Notes under the pieces: generated by a model
Seen by the model: the letters and a program-made list of their open reading frames with translations, nothing else
Databases searched by the model: none
What the model was told of the DNA's origin: nothing
Part shown: piece by piece, positions 17,769 to 27,020 of the stretch
Position numbering within the stretch: position 1 is the stretch's first letter
Layout of the letters: each line of letters starts with the position of its first letter
Assembly (NCBI RefSeq): GCF_009728145.1
Contig: NZ_WOCA01000001.1
Coordinates: 434,001 to 498,000, forward strand
DNA length: 64,000 nucleotides
Source: Ornithinibacillus caprae
Lineage (GTDB): Bacteria > Bacillota > Bacilli > Bacillales > Amphibacillaceae
Direction: 5' to 3'
Program-made: the position numbers and the translations under genes

Positions 17769-17824
17769 AGATATCTTCCATCAATGTGGGGCATACACCA
17801 GTAATGTGCAGGATAAAATACTGT

Positions 17825-17864
17825 AAAAACATGACATCATTAACAATTAAGATGTCGTGTTTTT
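17825..17864 (+). terminator. Terminator between resC and resD
   Basis: AAAAACATGACATC pairs with GATGTCGTGTTTTT (one G-T pair), ending in five T. resDE therefore probably has its own promoter. Confidence 0.85.
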
Positions 17865-17924
17865 CTTATACTTATCGTATTGAATCGTATATACTATAGT
17901 TATGATGGTTAAAGGGGGATATAA

Positions 17925-18641
17925 ATGGATGCAAATGCTAAAATACTAGTTGTTGATGATGAAGAAAGAATCCGTAGATTAATTCGAATGTATTTAGAGC
18001 GAGAGGATTTTACGATTGAAGAGGCAGATAATGGAACTGATGCCTTAGAAATGGCGTTAAACAATGATTATGATGTTATATTATTAGATATAATGATGCC
18101 CGAAATGGATGGAATCGAAGTTTGTCAAGAGCTTAGAAAAGAGAAAAACACTCCAGTAGTAATGTTAACAGCAAAGGGGGAAGAGGCTAATCGTGTTCAA
18201 GGATTTGAAGTGGGAACAGATGATTACATTGTAAAGCCTTTTAGTCCAAGAGAAGTTGTTCTTCGAGTTAAAGCAATTCTTAGAAGATCAACTACTGCCT
18301 CTTTTAACGAAGCGGATGCACAAACCAAAAACCTACTTGTATTTCCTCATTTAACAATTGATCATGATGCGCATCGTGTTACGGCTGATGGGAAAGAGGT
18401 AAGTTTAACACCAAAAGAATATGAGCTTCTTTGCTTTTTAGCAAAAGCTCCAGATAAGGTCTTTAATCGGGAGCATCTATTAAAAGAAGTGTGGCAATAT
18501 GAATTTTTTGGTGATTTACGTACAGTAGATACACATGTAAAACGTTTGCGTGAAAAGCTAAATACGGTTTCTAAAGAAGCTGCCAAGATGATTGTGACGG
18601 TCTGGGGAGTTGGATATAAATTTGAGGTAGATGATGTCTAA
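17925..18641 (+). CDS. resD: Response regulator ResD
   Basis: An OmpR/PhoB-type response regulator controlling aerobic and anaerobic respiration genes in Bacillus. The receiver domain (residues 1-125) has the acidic pocket DDEER at 11-15, the phospho-acceptor Asp55 in VILLDIMMPEMDG, and the conserved Lys in IVKPFSPRE. The C-terminal winged helix (about 140-235) contains TPKEYELLCFL and RTVDTHVKRLREKL. The ATG has AAAGGGGGA upstream. Its stop overlaps the resE start by one base. Confidence 0.95.
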   Translation: MDANAKILVVDDEERIRRLIRMYLEREDFTIEEADNGTDALEMALNNDYDVILLDIMMPEMDGIEVCQELRKEKNTPVVMLTAKGEEANRVQGFEVGTDDYIVKPFSPREVVLRVKAILRRSTTASFNEADAQTKNLLVFPHLTIDHDAHRVTADGKEVSLTPKEYELLCFLAKAPDKVFNREHLLKEVWQYEFFGDLRTVDTHVKRLREKLNTVSKEAAKMIVTVWGVGYKFEVDDV

Positions 18642-20407
18642 TGTTCTGGCGTAGTGTGGTAGGGAAACTAGCAATAACCATATTTTTGCTAGTTTCTTTT
18701 GTATTATTTATTTTAACGATTTTATTACTAGAGTTCTTTGAAAATTTTCATATTCAAGAAGCAGAAAAAGATATGATGCAAACTGCTACAAAAGTTTCAG
18801 TTATGGTGGAAAATCATGAAGATCGATCATTAATATATGAAACAACGGAACGTGTAAAGGATCCTGCTAGTCAAGTTGTGATATCATTTCCGGATGATTT
18901 GATATGGTTCTCTGATACTAGCGAACCTATATTAAGCTATATGAATGAGAAGTGGCTCGAAGAACAAGGATATTTGCAGCAGGTATTAACGAATAACCAT
19001 AGTATTAGTGAACAAATTGATATTCCCGAGAACGAGCAAGGGGCAATGGTGGTAGGTACACCCATTGAAAATGAGCAAGCAGCTGTATTTGTTTATCAAT
19101 CCTTAGAGGTCGTTGATCAAACAAAGGCAGAAACAACTAAAATTATTCTACTCGCAGCTGGTATTGCTACTGTATTAACAATAATCTTTGCTTTCTTTTT
19201 ATCAACTAGGATCACTTCTCCATTAATCAAAATGAGAGAAGCAGCTTTAGATTTAACAAGGGGAGAATTTAATACAAAGGTTCCGATTCTAACCTACGAT
19301 GAAATTGGTGAATTAGCAATGGCCTTTAACCGAATGGGTAGGCAATTGAAATTCCATATAAATGCACTGCATCAGGAAAAAGAACAATTATCTAGTATTG
19401 TTAGTTCAATGGCTGATGGTGTTGTAACCTTGAGTAGAAATGGAGAAATGATTGTAACAAATCCTCCAGCAGAACGATTTTTGGAAGATTGGTATTTTGA
19501 GAACAATACGCCAATAACTGACAAGGATCATAAACTCCCTAGTGAGCTAAATAGTATTTTACAGGAAGTTATTCAAGGAGAAAAAGAAATACTAGAGGAA
19601 ATCAGTTTACAGGGAAGAAGTTATGTAATGATAATGACTCCTCTATATGATCAATCGTATGTACGCGGAGCAGTAGCAGTTATTCGGGACATGACAGAAG
19701 AAAGACGTTTAGATAAATTACGAAAAGATTTTATTGCAAATGTTTCTCATGAATTGAGAACGCCAATTTCCATGTTACAGGGCTATAGTGAAGCTATTGT
19801 AGATGATATAGCAGAATCGAAAGAAGAGAAAAATGAATTAGCGCAAATAATATATGAGGAGTCATTAAGACTTAGTCGGTTAGTGAACGAATTACTTGAT
19901 CTTGCACGGATGGAAGCAGGACATATTCAATTAAATAAAGAAACGATCGATGTCGATCCATATATCAATCGCATTATTCGAAAATTCAAAGGTGTTGCAG
20001 AAGAAAATCAAGTAAATCTAGAAATTGATAAAAATTTAATATTTCCTACGGTGAATTGTGATCCAGATCGTATCGAACAAGTCTTTACGAATTTAATTGA
20101 TAATGCCATCCGTCATACGAGTAAGGGTGGGTATGTTAAAGTCATAGTTGAGAATAAAAATGCTGAGTTAAGCGTTTCAATTGAAGATAGTGGTAGTGGA
20201 ATTCCAGAAGAAGATCTACCATTTGTGTTTGAAAGATTTTATAAGGCTGATAAATCTCGTACTCGAAATGATAAGCAAAAGGGGACTGGCCTAGGACTTG
20301 CTATTGTCAAAAATATTATTGAGGCTCACAAAGGGAAGATAACAGTTAATAGTAAAGTTAACATTGGTACCACATTTAATTTTATCGTTCCGAACAACCA
20401 AGAGTAG
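18641..20407 (+). CDS. resE: Sensor histidine kinase ResE
   Basis: The partner kinase of ResD (588 residues). Order of parts: membrane helix (about 8-32), extracytoplasmic sensor region, second membrane helix (about 168-188), HAMP (190-245), PAS (about 250-350), HisKA with His370 in FIANVSHELRTP, and HATPase_c with N, G1 and G2 boxes (LIDNAIRHT, DSGSGIP, GTGLGLAIV). It starts one base inside the resD stop, so the two are co-translated. The signal sensed by the family is tied to respiratory redox state and NO. Confidence 0.95.
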   Translation: MFWRSVVGKLAITIFLLVSFVLFILTILLLEFFENFHIQEAEKDMMQTATKVSVMVENHEDRSLIYETTERVKDPASQVVISFPDDLIWFSDTSEPILSYMNEKWLEEQGYLQQVLTNNHSISEQIDIPENEQGAMVVGTPIENEQAAVFVYQSLEVVDQTKAETTKIILLAAGIATVLTIIFAFFLSTRITSPLIKMREAALDLTRGEFNTKVPILTYDEIGELAMAFNRMGRQLKFHINALHQEKEQLSSIVSSMADGVVTLSRNGEMIVTNPPAERFLEDWYFENNTPITDKDHKLPSELNSILQEVIQGEKEILEEISLQGRSYVMIMTPLYDQSYVRGAVAVIRDMTEERRLDKLRKDFIANVSHELRTPISMLQGYSEAIVDDIAESKEEKNELAQIIYEESLRLSRLVNELLDLARMEAGHIQLNKETIDVDPYINRIIRKFKGVAEENQVNLEIDKNLIFPTVNCDPDRIEQVFTNLIDNAIRHTSKGGYVKVIVENKNAELSVSIEDSGSGIPEEDLPFVFERFYKADKSRTRNDKQKGTGLGLAIVKNIIEAHKGKITVNSKVNIGTTFNFIVPNNQE

Positions 20408-20460
20408 GTTGTAATTTAGTAATTTTATGATAATATAATAGAAGATTGAATACAATATTA

Positions 20461-20616
20461 GGAATTGGTGTTTTTCATAATAGGGAATCCAGTGAAATTC
20501 TGGAACTGTCCTCGCAACTGTAAGTGATATACGAAATAAGCATTGCCACTGTATGTGTTCATACGGGAAGGGCTTAAAGTAGGTGAAGATCACAAGTCAG
20601 TAGACCTGCCAATTTC
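20461..20616 (+). ncRNA. Cobalamin (B12) riboswitch
   Basis: All hallmarks of the adenosylcobalamin riboswitch can be read in order: a TTGGTG start of P1/P2, GGGAA followed by CCAGTG, ACTGTCCTCGCAACTGTAAG (the B12 box region), GCCACTG, GGGAAGG, and the 3' block AAGTCAGTAGACCTGCC. The arms GGAATTGG (20461-20468) and CCAATTTC (20609-20616) close P1. A terminator at 20704 gives the off state. It precedes a lipoprotein and an ECF S-component gene. Confidence 0.93.
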
Positions 20617-20703
20617 TAAATGTGTCAATGATCCCGAGGATAGGACTATTGAGACGACCGAACAACATAAAAATTTATTTTTATGCATTTGTGTCGATTG
20701 TCC

Positions 20704-20737
20704 AAAAACTAACTCTATCATTGAGTTAGTTTTTTTA
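20704..20737 (+). terminator. Riboswitch expression platform terminator
   Basis: AAAAACTAACTC and GAGTTAGTTTTT form a perfect 12-bp stem with a seven-base loop and T run. It lies between the B12 aptamer and the lipoprotein gene, so it is the likely regulated attenuator. Confidence 0.88.
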
Positions 20738-20781
20738 TTAGTACTAGAATCCTCAAATATACAAAAATAGGAGGATGCTAC

Positions 20782-21201
20782 ATGAGTAAATGGTATGTAA
20801 AATTATTTGCATTACTAATTATAATTGGTCTTGTAACAGGTTGTGGTGCAGATGGTTCAGATGACGATGCTACTACCGATTCAGCAAAGAATGAGGAAAA
20901 TAATGTATCTGAAGTAGAAGAATCAGTGGTAATAGTTCTTTCTAAGGATGAAGGGGAAGAAGTTATCGCTGAAGAAGAAATATCAATTAATGAAGGTGAC
21001 ATTTTACTTGATGTCATGAAGGAACACTTTGATGTTGAGGAAGAAGGTGGCTTCATTACCTCCATTGAAGGCATTGCTCCTGAAGAAAATGAGCAAAAGG
21101 CTTGGATGTATTTTGTAGATGGAGAGATGTCATCTGTTGGAGCGAATGAGTACGAATTAACTCCAGGAGAAGAAATTACCTTTGATTTTCAAGCGTGGTA
21201 A
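20782..21201 (+). CDS. DUF4430 lipoprotein, predicted cobalamin-binding
   Basis: A 139-residue secreted lipoprotein. The signal peptide ends in the lipobox LVTGC (Cys21), followed by an acidic linker (about 23-45) and one DUF4430 domain (about 48-139) ending in WMYFVDGEMSSVGANEYEL and a GEEITFDFQAW strand. DUF4430 is related to the C-terminal domain of intrinsic factor/transcobalamin proteins. Being under a B12 riboswitch and 5 bp before an ECF S component, it is inferred to capture cobalamin or a corrinoid outside the membrane. RBS AGGAGG is seven bases upstream. Confidence 0.82.
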   Translation: MSKWYVKLFALLIIIGLVTGCGADGSDDDATTDSAKNEENNVSEVEESVVIVLSKDEGEEVIAEEEISINEGDILLDVMKEHFDVEEEGGFITSIEGIAPEENEQKAWMYFVDGEMSSVGANEYELTPGEEITFDFQAW

Positions 21202-21206
21202 TCTAG

Positions 21207-21719
21207 GTGAATACGTATAAGTTAACCTTAATCGCTCTATTAGCAGCTATTGCAGTTGTTGGGAGGATCACCTTATCATTTATACCTAATATACAACCTG
21301 TTACAGCGATGATTATTATTTGTGGAATCTTATTAGGTCCAGTAGCAGCCATATTATTAGCCTTACTGACTACTTTTTTATCAAATATGTTACTTGGTAT
21401 GGGAATATGGACTATATGGCAAATTGTTTCATGGTCTATAATTGGAATTGCAAGTGGTGTACTAGGGAATTTTTTTAGAAATATTCCGATATATATTATT
21501 GTTATCTTTTCCATTATAAGTGGATATTTTTATGGATTCATTATCTCATTAACGCAATATCAAATTACTGGGAAGTTTCTCCCTTACTATTTAGCTGGTT
21601 TAGCATTTGACACGAACCATGCTATTGGCAATGCATTATTTATTATTTTATTTTATCCAATATTTACGTATTTCTTAAAAAGATACTCAAAAGATCGGTT
21701 CAACATACAAAGAAGCTAA
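21207..21719 (+). CDS. cbrT: ECF transporter S component, predicted cobalamin-specific (CbrT-like)
   Basis: A 170-residue integral membrane protein with five to six hydrophobic helices and the S-component layout: an N-terminal LIALLAAIAVVGR with Ala/Gly-rich helix 1 for EcfT contact, a GILLGPVAAILLALLTTFLS helix, and a GFIISL segment. No ATPase or T component is encoded nearby, so it probably shares the general EcfA/EcfA'/EcfT module. The B12 riboswitch suggests cobalamin as substrate; CbrT is the known ECF S component for B12. The GTG start has only a weak ribosome site, so translation may depend on the preceding gene. Confidence 0.78.
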   Translation: MNTYKLTLIALLAAIAVVGRITLSFIPNIQPVTAMIIICGILLGPVAAILLALLTTFLSNMLLGMGIWTIWQIVSWSIIGIASGVLGNFFRNIPIYIIVIFSIISGYFYGFIISLTQYQITGKFLPYYLAGLAFDTNHAIGNALFIILFYPIFTYFLKRYSKDRFNIQRS

Positions 21720-21741
21720 GATCATAGTGTATTATTCAATG

Positions 21742-21770
21742 AAAAATCCGAACTATTAGTTCGGATTTTT
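21742..21770 (+). terminator. Terminator after the B12 uptake pair
   Basis: AAAAATCCGAACT and AGTTCGGATTTTT are perfect 13-bp arms around ATT. It could act in both directions, serving fer on the other strand as well. The core AAATCCGAAC is also used by the terminator at 60781. Confidence 0.9.
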
Positions 21771-21882
21771 GAGTATTGCGTAAGCATGATTCAACCGTAA
21801 AATATAACACCCTAAACCTTCCACTGAACATTCGTCTGTAGAGTAGAGTGCTTTAGTTTTATACTAGGTTCTTTAATAAGAT

Positions 21883-22233
<351 letters not shown>

Positions 22234-22334
22234 TTATTGTAAAACGCTTATTCATTCATTTCAATAGCCCAAATCATGGTATGATATTAATAGAACGTAA
22301 GCACGCTAGTTATAATGGTAGAGGAGTTTGTAAA

Positions 22335-23408
22335 TTGTATATTGATAGTCTCATTTTAAAAAGTGGCTTGCATATGCAAGGTGAGCGTACATTGTCAGGA
22401 ATATTTCATTTGCTAAAAGGTAAAAAATCAATCCAGACGATTCATGATGCTAGATTATTTCACCTCGAGAATTTTTATGGAATTCATCCTACTTTACGTA
22501 AGGATTCATTTAACCTAACTATAAGAGTACTTATAAAAAGCAATTATATAGTCCTTGAATCGAATCATAAAGAGTTATTTTATGTTACCGAGATGGGAAG
22601 AAAATGGCTGGAACAACAAGAAGAAAAAATACCTTTTACGTATTATAAGGGGTTAACCTATCATGGTGTAAGTAACGTTTTCTTTGAACGGTTACTACTT
22701 TTTATCCAAACATTTGCAAATAGTAAAATGAAAAATTTTTCTTTTATTCCGATTGTAGATAAAGAATCCATCACTCAATGGGTTAAATATATCTATAAAA
22801 AAACAAAGGCTACGGAACAAATCATTTTATCAGATTTATATCATGAGTTAAGCTATGTATTAAATCAATTTAAAACAACCGAAGCATCACTTTTTGTAGA
22901 CCGAATAACAAGCTATAATTATTATGGTTTAAGTATAGAGCAATTAACACAAAAGTATGATATGTCAGTAGAAGACGTACGTCTATTATTTGAAGCAATC
23001 ATTCATCGTATCCTTACAATAGTAGAAACGAATAAAAATAGATTTCGCATTCTACCAGTATTTTTAAAAGACATATCTACACAACATTTTATTACGAATA
23101 CAGCAAAGGCAACACATCAATTATTACTTAAGCAGTATAGTATCGAACAGATTGCAGAGATAAGAGGGTTAAAAATTAATACCATTCATGATCATCTAGT
23201 TGAAATCTCCTTATATGATCGTTTCTTCCCAATTCGAACGTATGTTGACCAACAAACAGAATCGGAAATTTTAGCAGCAATTGCAAATTTAAACTCGATG
23301 AAATTAAAGGATATTAAAGACGCAGTAAGTGATGATATTAGCTATTTTCAAATCCGTCTTGTATTATCACAATCTCAAATATTTAGTAAAATGGGTGAAA
23401 TAAAATGA
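22335..23408 (+). CDS. ypbB: Helix-turn-helix protein YpbB (helicase-associated)
   Basis: A 357-residue protein of the YpbB family, always paired with the RecQ-type helicase that follows. The region GERTLSGIFHLLKGKKSIQT marks the N-terminal domain. The C-terminal part (YSIEQIAEIRGLKINTIHDHLVEI, about 270-295) is a helicase-type helix-turn-helix. An ATG at 22281 is in frame but lies inside a likely -10 box (TATGAT). The TTG at 22335 has GAGGAG eight bases upstream and gives the family length, so it is chosen. It overlaps recS by 4 bp. Confidence 0.87.
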   Translation: MYIDSLILKSGLHMQGERTLSGIFHLLKGKKSIQTIHDARLFHLENFYGIHPTLRKDSFNLTIRVLIKSNYIVLESNHKELFYVTEMGRKWLEQQEEKIPFTYYKGLTYHGVSNVFFERLLLFIQTFANSKMKNFSFIPIVDKESITQWVKYIYKKTKATEQIILSDLYHELSYVLNQFKTTEASLFVDRITSYNYYGLSIEQLTQKYDMSVEDVRLLFEAIIHRILTIVETNKNRFRILPVFLKDISTQHFITNTAKATHQLLLKQYSIEQIAEIRGLKINTIHDHLVEISLYDRFFPIRTYVDQQTESEILAAIANLNSMKLKDIKDAVSDDISYFQIRLVLSQSQIFSKMGEIK

Positions 23409-24955
23409 TAAAAGACATAGATCTTGAAGTAGAATTGCAACGATATTTTAACTACCCTTCTTTTCGAACGGGACAAAAAGAAATCATCCAGGATGTACTA
23501 AGCGAGAAGGATGTTCTTGGTGTATTACCTACTGGTTCAGGAAAGTCTATTTGTTATCAATTAACTGCAAAGCTATTAGAAGGAATAACGATCGTCGTTT
23601 CTCCGTTAATATCTTTGATGGAAGATCAAGTAAAGCAATTGAAGGCTACTAGCTTTAAGGAAGTAATAGCGCTAAATAGCTTCATGGAACCTAAGAGAAG
23701 AAGAGAAATCTATCGGAAGCTGCATAAATATAAATTAATCTATGTTTCACCTGAACTTTTGCAACAAAATGAGACAATCGTACAGTTAAAGAAGTGTGAT
23801 ATCAGCCTATTTGTAATTGATGAGGCACATTGTATTTCCCAGTGGGGACATGAGTTCCGTCCTGATTACCTAAAGCTAAGGGATGTTGTAAGGGAACTAG
23901 GGAATCCTACCTTGCTAGCTCTTAGTGCCACTGCAACTAAAACGGTTCAAGATGACATTATTAATGTGTTGGATCGGCCAAATATAGTCAAACATATACA
24001 TCCAATGGACCGGAACAATATTACTTTAGCGGTTAAAGAAGTGTCGGATAACCAAGAGAAGCAAGAAGTAATAGTAAACATTTTATCAAATAGAAGAGTT
24101 CCGACACTAATTTACTTTTCTAGTAGACAGACCACTGAACAACTTTCAATGTTCCTCTCGGAAAAGCTTCCCTATCTTCGTGTAGCATTCTATCATGGTG
24201 GGATGGAACAAATGGATCGAATTACAATTCAGCAACAATTTATGAATAATCAATTAGATGTAATTTGTTGTACGAGTGCATTTGGCATGGGAATTAATAA
24301 AAATAATATTCGTTTAGTTATTCATTATCATTTTCCTTCCCAAATTGAATCTTATATTCAGGAGATTGGAAGAGCGGGAAGAGATGGGGGTTCGAGTATC
24401 AGCCTATTGTTATATTCTAAAAGTGATGAGTATATACCTTGGCATATGGTCCAGCAAGAACTTCCTTCTGAAGATCAGCTACGTTCATTTTTTAATCTAA
24501 TTGAGAATAGTAAATTAAAGAACAATCAACCGTTAAATCTTGAACATATTTCAGAACAACTAGAATTTACCGAAACACAGTGGAGATTTCTTTACTACCA
24601 ATTGGAAAATCATGATATGATAGATAAAAATAATGTTGTTCTCTATGAAAAAGAGCGTTGGACAGACGCTTTTCATACAATAAACTGGCTTCGGAGAGAG
24701 CGAATCACGGTTAAAGAAGGAAAAATAAGAGAAATGATTTCTTGGATGAATTCAAATGGTTGTTTACGCGAAAATTTATATAGAAATTTCCAAACTAGCT
24801 ATTCCCCCCCTATAGAGCAGTGCTGTAGTAATTGCGGTTTTTCTTTTCATGATTGGAATCCGGAACAAACGACTGCTGTAGAGCAAAGGGGGCTGAACTG
24901 GGAGGAAAAGTTAAAAAAATTATTCTTAATTGGAGAAACTAATGAAACAAAGTGA
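23405..24955 (+). CDS. recS: RecQ-family ATP-dependent DNA helicase (RecS)
   Basis: A superfamily 2, 3'-5' DNA helicase of 516 residues. It shows motif I LPTGSGKSICYQ (Walker A), motif II IDEAHCISQWGHEFRPDY with the RecQ aromatic loop, SATAT (motif III), and motif VI QEIGRAGRDG. A C-terminal Cys cluster (CLREN ... CCSNCG) is the RecQ zinc site; there is no HRDC domain. It corresponds to B. subtilis RecS/YpbC. The start ATG overlaps ypbB (ATGA) and the end overlaps ypbD by 14 bp, so this is a tight operon. Confidence 0.93.
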   Translation: MIKDIDLEVELQRYFNYPSFRTGQKEIIQDVLSEKDVLGVLPTGSGKSICYQLTAKLLEGITIVVSPLISLMEDQVKQLKATSFKEVIALNSFMEPKRRREIYRKLHKYKLIYVSPELLQQNETIVQLKKCDISLFVIDEAHCISQWGHEFRPDYLKLRDVVRELGNPTLLALSATATKTVQDDIINVLDRPNIVKHIHPMDRNNITLAVKEVSDNQEKQEVIVNILSNRRVPTLIYFSSRQTTEQLSMFLSEKLPYLRVAFYHGGMEQMDRITIQQQFMNNQLDVICCTSAFGMGINKNNIRLVIHYHFPSQIESYIQEIGRAGRDGGSSISLLLYSKSDEYIPWHMVQQELPSEDQLRSFFNLIENSKLKNNQPLNLEHISEQLEFTETQWRFLYYQLENHDMIDKNNVVLYEKERWTDAFHTINWLRRERITVKEGKIREMISWMNSNGCLRENLYRNFQTSYSPPIEQCCSNCGFSFHDWNPEQTTAVEQRGLNWEEKLKKLFLIGETNETK

Positions 24956-25520
24956 ATTACTTCAGCAAATATCTGATCAAGATCTAAAGCGCTCATTAAT
25001 TTTATCTCAGCTATTGTTTATTCTGCTTGCTTTAGGATTGAGTTTATTTTTGTTTGAACATATTACAGATTGGACGAGCTATTTTAGATGGAATAGTAGA
25101 GATATTCTTTTATATGGTGTCATATCTGGTATAGTTGTGGTCATCATTGATTTGATACTCATTCGTGTTTTTCCGAGTCGAATGTATGATGATGGAGGAA
25201 TTAATAAACGACTATTCAGTAACTCATCATTTAATGAAATCCTGTTTTTTACATTACTTATTTCCGTTGCGGAAGAGCTTCTCTTTAGGGGAGTGATCCA
25301 GACTACGTTTGGATATTTAATTGCAAGTACTATATTTGCTCTCGTTCATTTTCGTTATTTAAAGAGACCTGTTTTATTAATTTCTATATTGATTTTGAGT
25401 TTTTATATCGGATATATATTTGAAATTACAGGTAATTTACTCGTTACTATAACCTGTCATTTTTTCATTGACTTTTTATTAGGATTATTTATTCGTTTTA
25501 ATGGCTGGGGGGAGGAATAA
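24942..25520 (+). CDS. ypbD: CPBP/CAAX-family intramembrane protease YpbD
   Basis: A 192-residue membrane protein with about six hydrophobic segments. The three ABI/CPBP glutamic-protease motifs are visible: AEELLFRGVIQ (the two catalytic Glu), FALVHF, and a late NLLVTITCHFFIDF with His. Its substrate is unknown. The start ATG 24942 lies within recS, after TTGGAGA; a TTG at 24930 is also in frame. ypbE follows with a 1-bp gap. Confidence 0.88.
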   Translation: MKQSELLQQISDQDLKRSLILSQLLFILLALGLSLFLFEHITDWTSYFRWNSRDILLYGVISGIVVVIIDLILIRVFPSRMYDDGGINKRLFSNSSFNEILFFTLLISVAEELLFRGVIQTTFGYLIASTIFALVHFRYLKRPVLLISILILSFYIGYIFEITGNLLVTITCHFFIDFLLGLFIRFNGWGEE

Positions 25521-25521
25521 A

Positions 25522-25899
25522 ATGAATAGAACAATAAATGATAAGGAAGACCAGGCTGAGCAGCTACGTACCCTTTTTGCAGAAGTTGAACAACAAACTG
25601 ATGAAACTACAAAAGAAGCCCAAGAAGTTAATGAAACTACAGGTGTTAAGGAAGAAGATAAGGCTGAAGAAACTATAGATGAACTTAGTACTAATAATGG
25701 TTCAGAGACAACGGAAAGAGAAAGTATTGATATTTTAAATTTACCACCTCGAAAAGAAATTCACGGTGACAAAAAGGGTAAATTTCATTTTAAAATTGGC
25801 AGACCTCTGATACGGTTGTTAATTGTATGCATAATCGTAATTGGTCTTGTTTCATGGTTCATCTGGAGTAAAGAAATCTTAGATTTTTTTAACGTTTAG
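25522..25899 (+). CDS. ypbE: YpbE-like membrane-anchored protein, short form
   Basis: A 125-residue protein with a long, highly charged and Glu/Thr-rich N-terminal region (residues 1-95, predicted disordered) and one membrane helix (about 98-118, LIRLLIVCIIVIGLVSWFIW) almost at the C terminus. Position after ypbD fits B. subtilis ypbE, but that protein carries a C-terminal LysM domain that is absent here, so the identification rests mainly on context. ATG 25522 follows GGGAGGA; an in-frame ATG at 25501 is less likely. Confidence 0.65.
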   Translation: MNRTINDKEDQAEQLRTLFAEVEQQTDETTKEAQEVNETTGVKEEDKAEETIDELSTNNGSETTERESIDILNLPPRKEIHGDKKGKFHFKIGRPLIRLLIVCIIVIGLVSWFIWSKEILDFFNV

Positions 25900-25930
25900 C
25901 ATATATTTTTTATATGTTTAATGTATGCAT

Positions 25931-25955
25931 AAGCCACATAGGTGGCTTTTTATTT
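25931..25955 (+). terminator. Terminator after ypbE
   Basis: AAGCCAC and GTGGCTT form a 7-bp stem followed by TTTATTTT. It closes the ypbB-recS-ypbD-ypbE operon. Confidence 0.8.
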
Positions 25956-25985
25956 TCAGAAAAGAACGCCGTCTATCCTGTATAA

Positions 25986-26033
25986 GTACTACTAAGCCAT
26001 TTGCAACAATGGCCAGGCAAAAGACAAATTTTC
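25986..26033 (+). repeat. Dispersed intergenic repeat, copy 4
   Basis: This 48-bp copy begins GTACTACTAAGCC and ends GGCAAAAGACAAATTTTC. It aligns without gaps to the copies at 9505 and 22167, with strongest agreement at both ends. It lies between the ypbE terminator and ypbG. Confidence 0.6.
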
Positions 26034-26066
26034 GAATATGCTGAACGCAAAAGGGAGATTAACCAA

Positions 26067-26828
26067 ATGATTATATTCCTTTTTACTGTAGTATTATTGG
26101 TGATTTTATACATGATGTATAAGGCTCATCATGATATAGTTGAATTTCGAACGATTTTAGACGATCGACTGCCTAAACCGTTTCAACAGTTTCAGATATT
26201 TTTTATTTCAGATATCCATCGACGAAAAATTAAGAATGAAACGCTTGATCAAATTAATCAAAACATTAATGTAGTAATTATAGGTGGAGACCTTACAGAG
26301 AAAAAAGTTCCTTTTTCTAGAACAAGGAAGAATGTGAAAAAACTAAAAAGATGGGGTGCCCCTATTTATTTCGTTTGGGGGAATAATGATTTTGAAGTTC
26401 AACCAGATAAATTGTCGCAATTACTCCAGGACGAGGGTGTTACAATTTTAAATAACTCTTATGTACATATACAAAAAGAAGGGCATATACTTAGTTTAAT
26501 AGGTCTTGAATACAATCCTTATATGGAAACAACTTACGACATTAACTCTATAGAGTCAAAAGGTGATTATCTTGTTTTACTAACACATCGACCAGATGAT
26601 TTCTATTTGTTAGATAGTATGTCTCAAAATAATATTCATCTTGTTCTTGCTGGCCATACTCATGGGGGACAAATTCGTATTGGTCCGATTGGGTTTTATG
26701 AAAAAGGCAGCTTTAAGGAATATCGTTCCACTAAAATTTTAATAAGTGAGGGTTATGGATATACATTACTCCCTTTTCGCTTTGGAACAAAAGCAGAATG
26801 TCATGTCTTAACTTTAGATCGTAATTAG
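26067..26828 (+). CDS. ypbG: Membrane-anchored metallophosphoesterase YpbG
   Basis: A 253-residue calcineurin-like phosphoesterase with one N-terminal membrane helix (residues 2-20). All metal-binding blocks are present in order: FISDIHRRK, GGDLTEK, WGNNDFE, LTHRPDD and LAGHTHGGQIRIG. Substrate unknown. The frame is open from 26001, but ATG 26067 follows AAGGGAG and gives a standard membrane-anchor start; the upstream extension overlaps the repeat at 25986. Same place as B. subtilis ypbG. Confidence 0.88.
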   Translation: MIIFLFTVVLLVILYMMYKAHHDIVEFRTILDDRLPKPFQQFQIFFISDIHRRKIKNETLDQINQNINVVIIGGDLTEKKVPFSRTRKNVKKLKRWGAPIYFVWGNNDFEVQPDKLSQLLQDEGVTILNNSYVHIQKEGHILSLIGLEYNPYMETTYDINSIESKGDYLVLLTHRPDDFYLLDSMSQNNIHLVLAGHTHGGQIRIGPIGFYEKGSFKEYRSTKILISEGYGYTLLPFRFGTKAECHVLTLDRN

Positions 26829-27020
26829 AAAGTAGATAACTTATAAAGGATAGCAAAAACGAATCATATTCTTAAAAATAACTAAACAACAATTAGTAGA
26901 ATTGCATATACTATAACTAAGTATGAAGCTATTTCAGGTGATTGCTATATCTTGTTATAAAAAGCGGATAAGGAAACAAGGTTTCATATAACATAAGGTC
27001 AAGTCTAAGGAGGATGCTTT

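Noticed and set aside
20291-20770. Frames of 75 and 100 codons on both strands over the riboswitch
   Set aside because: They cover the highly conserved cobalamin aptamer and its terminator and show no protein family features.
22281-22334. ATG 22281 as start of ypbB
   Set aside because: It is part of a TATGAT -10-like box; the TTG at 22335 has a GAGGAG site and fits the family length.
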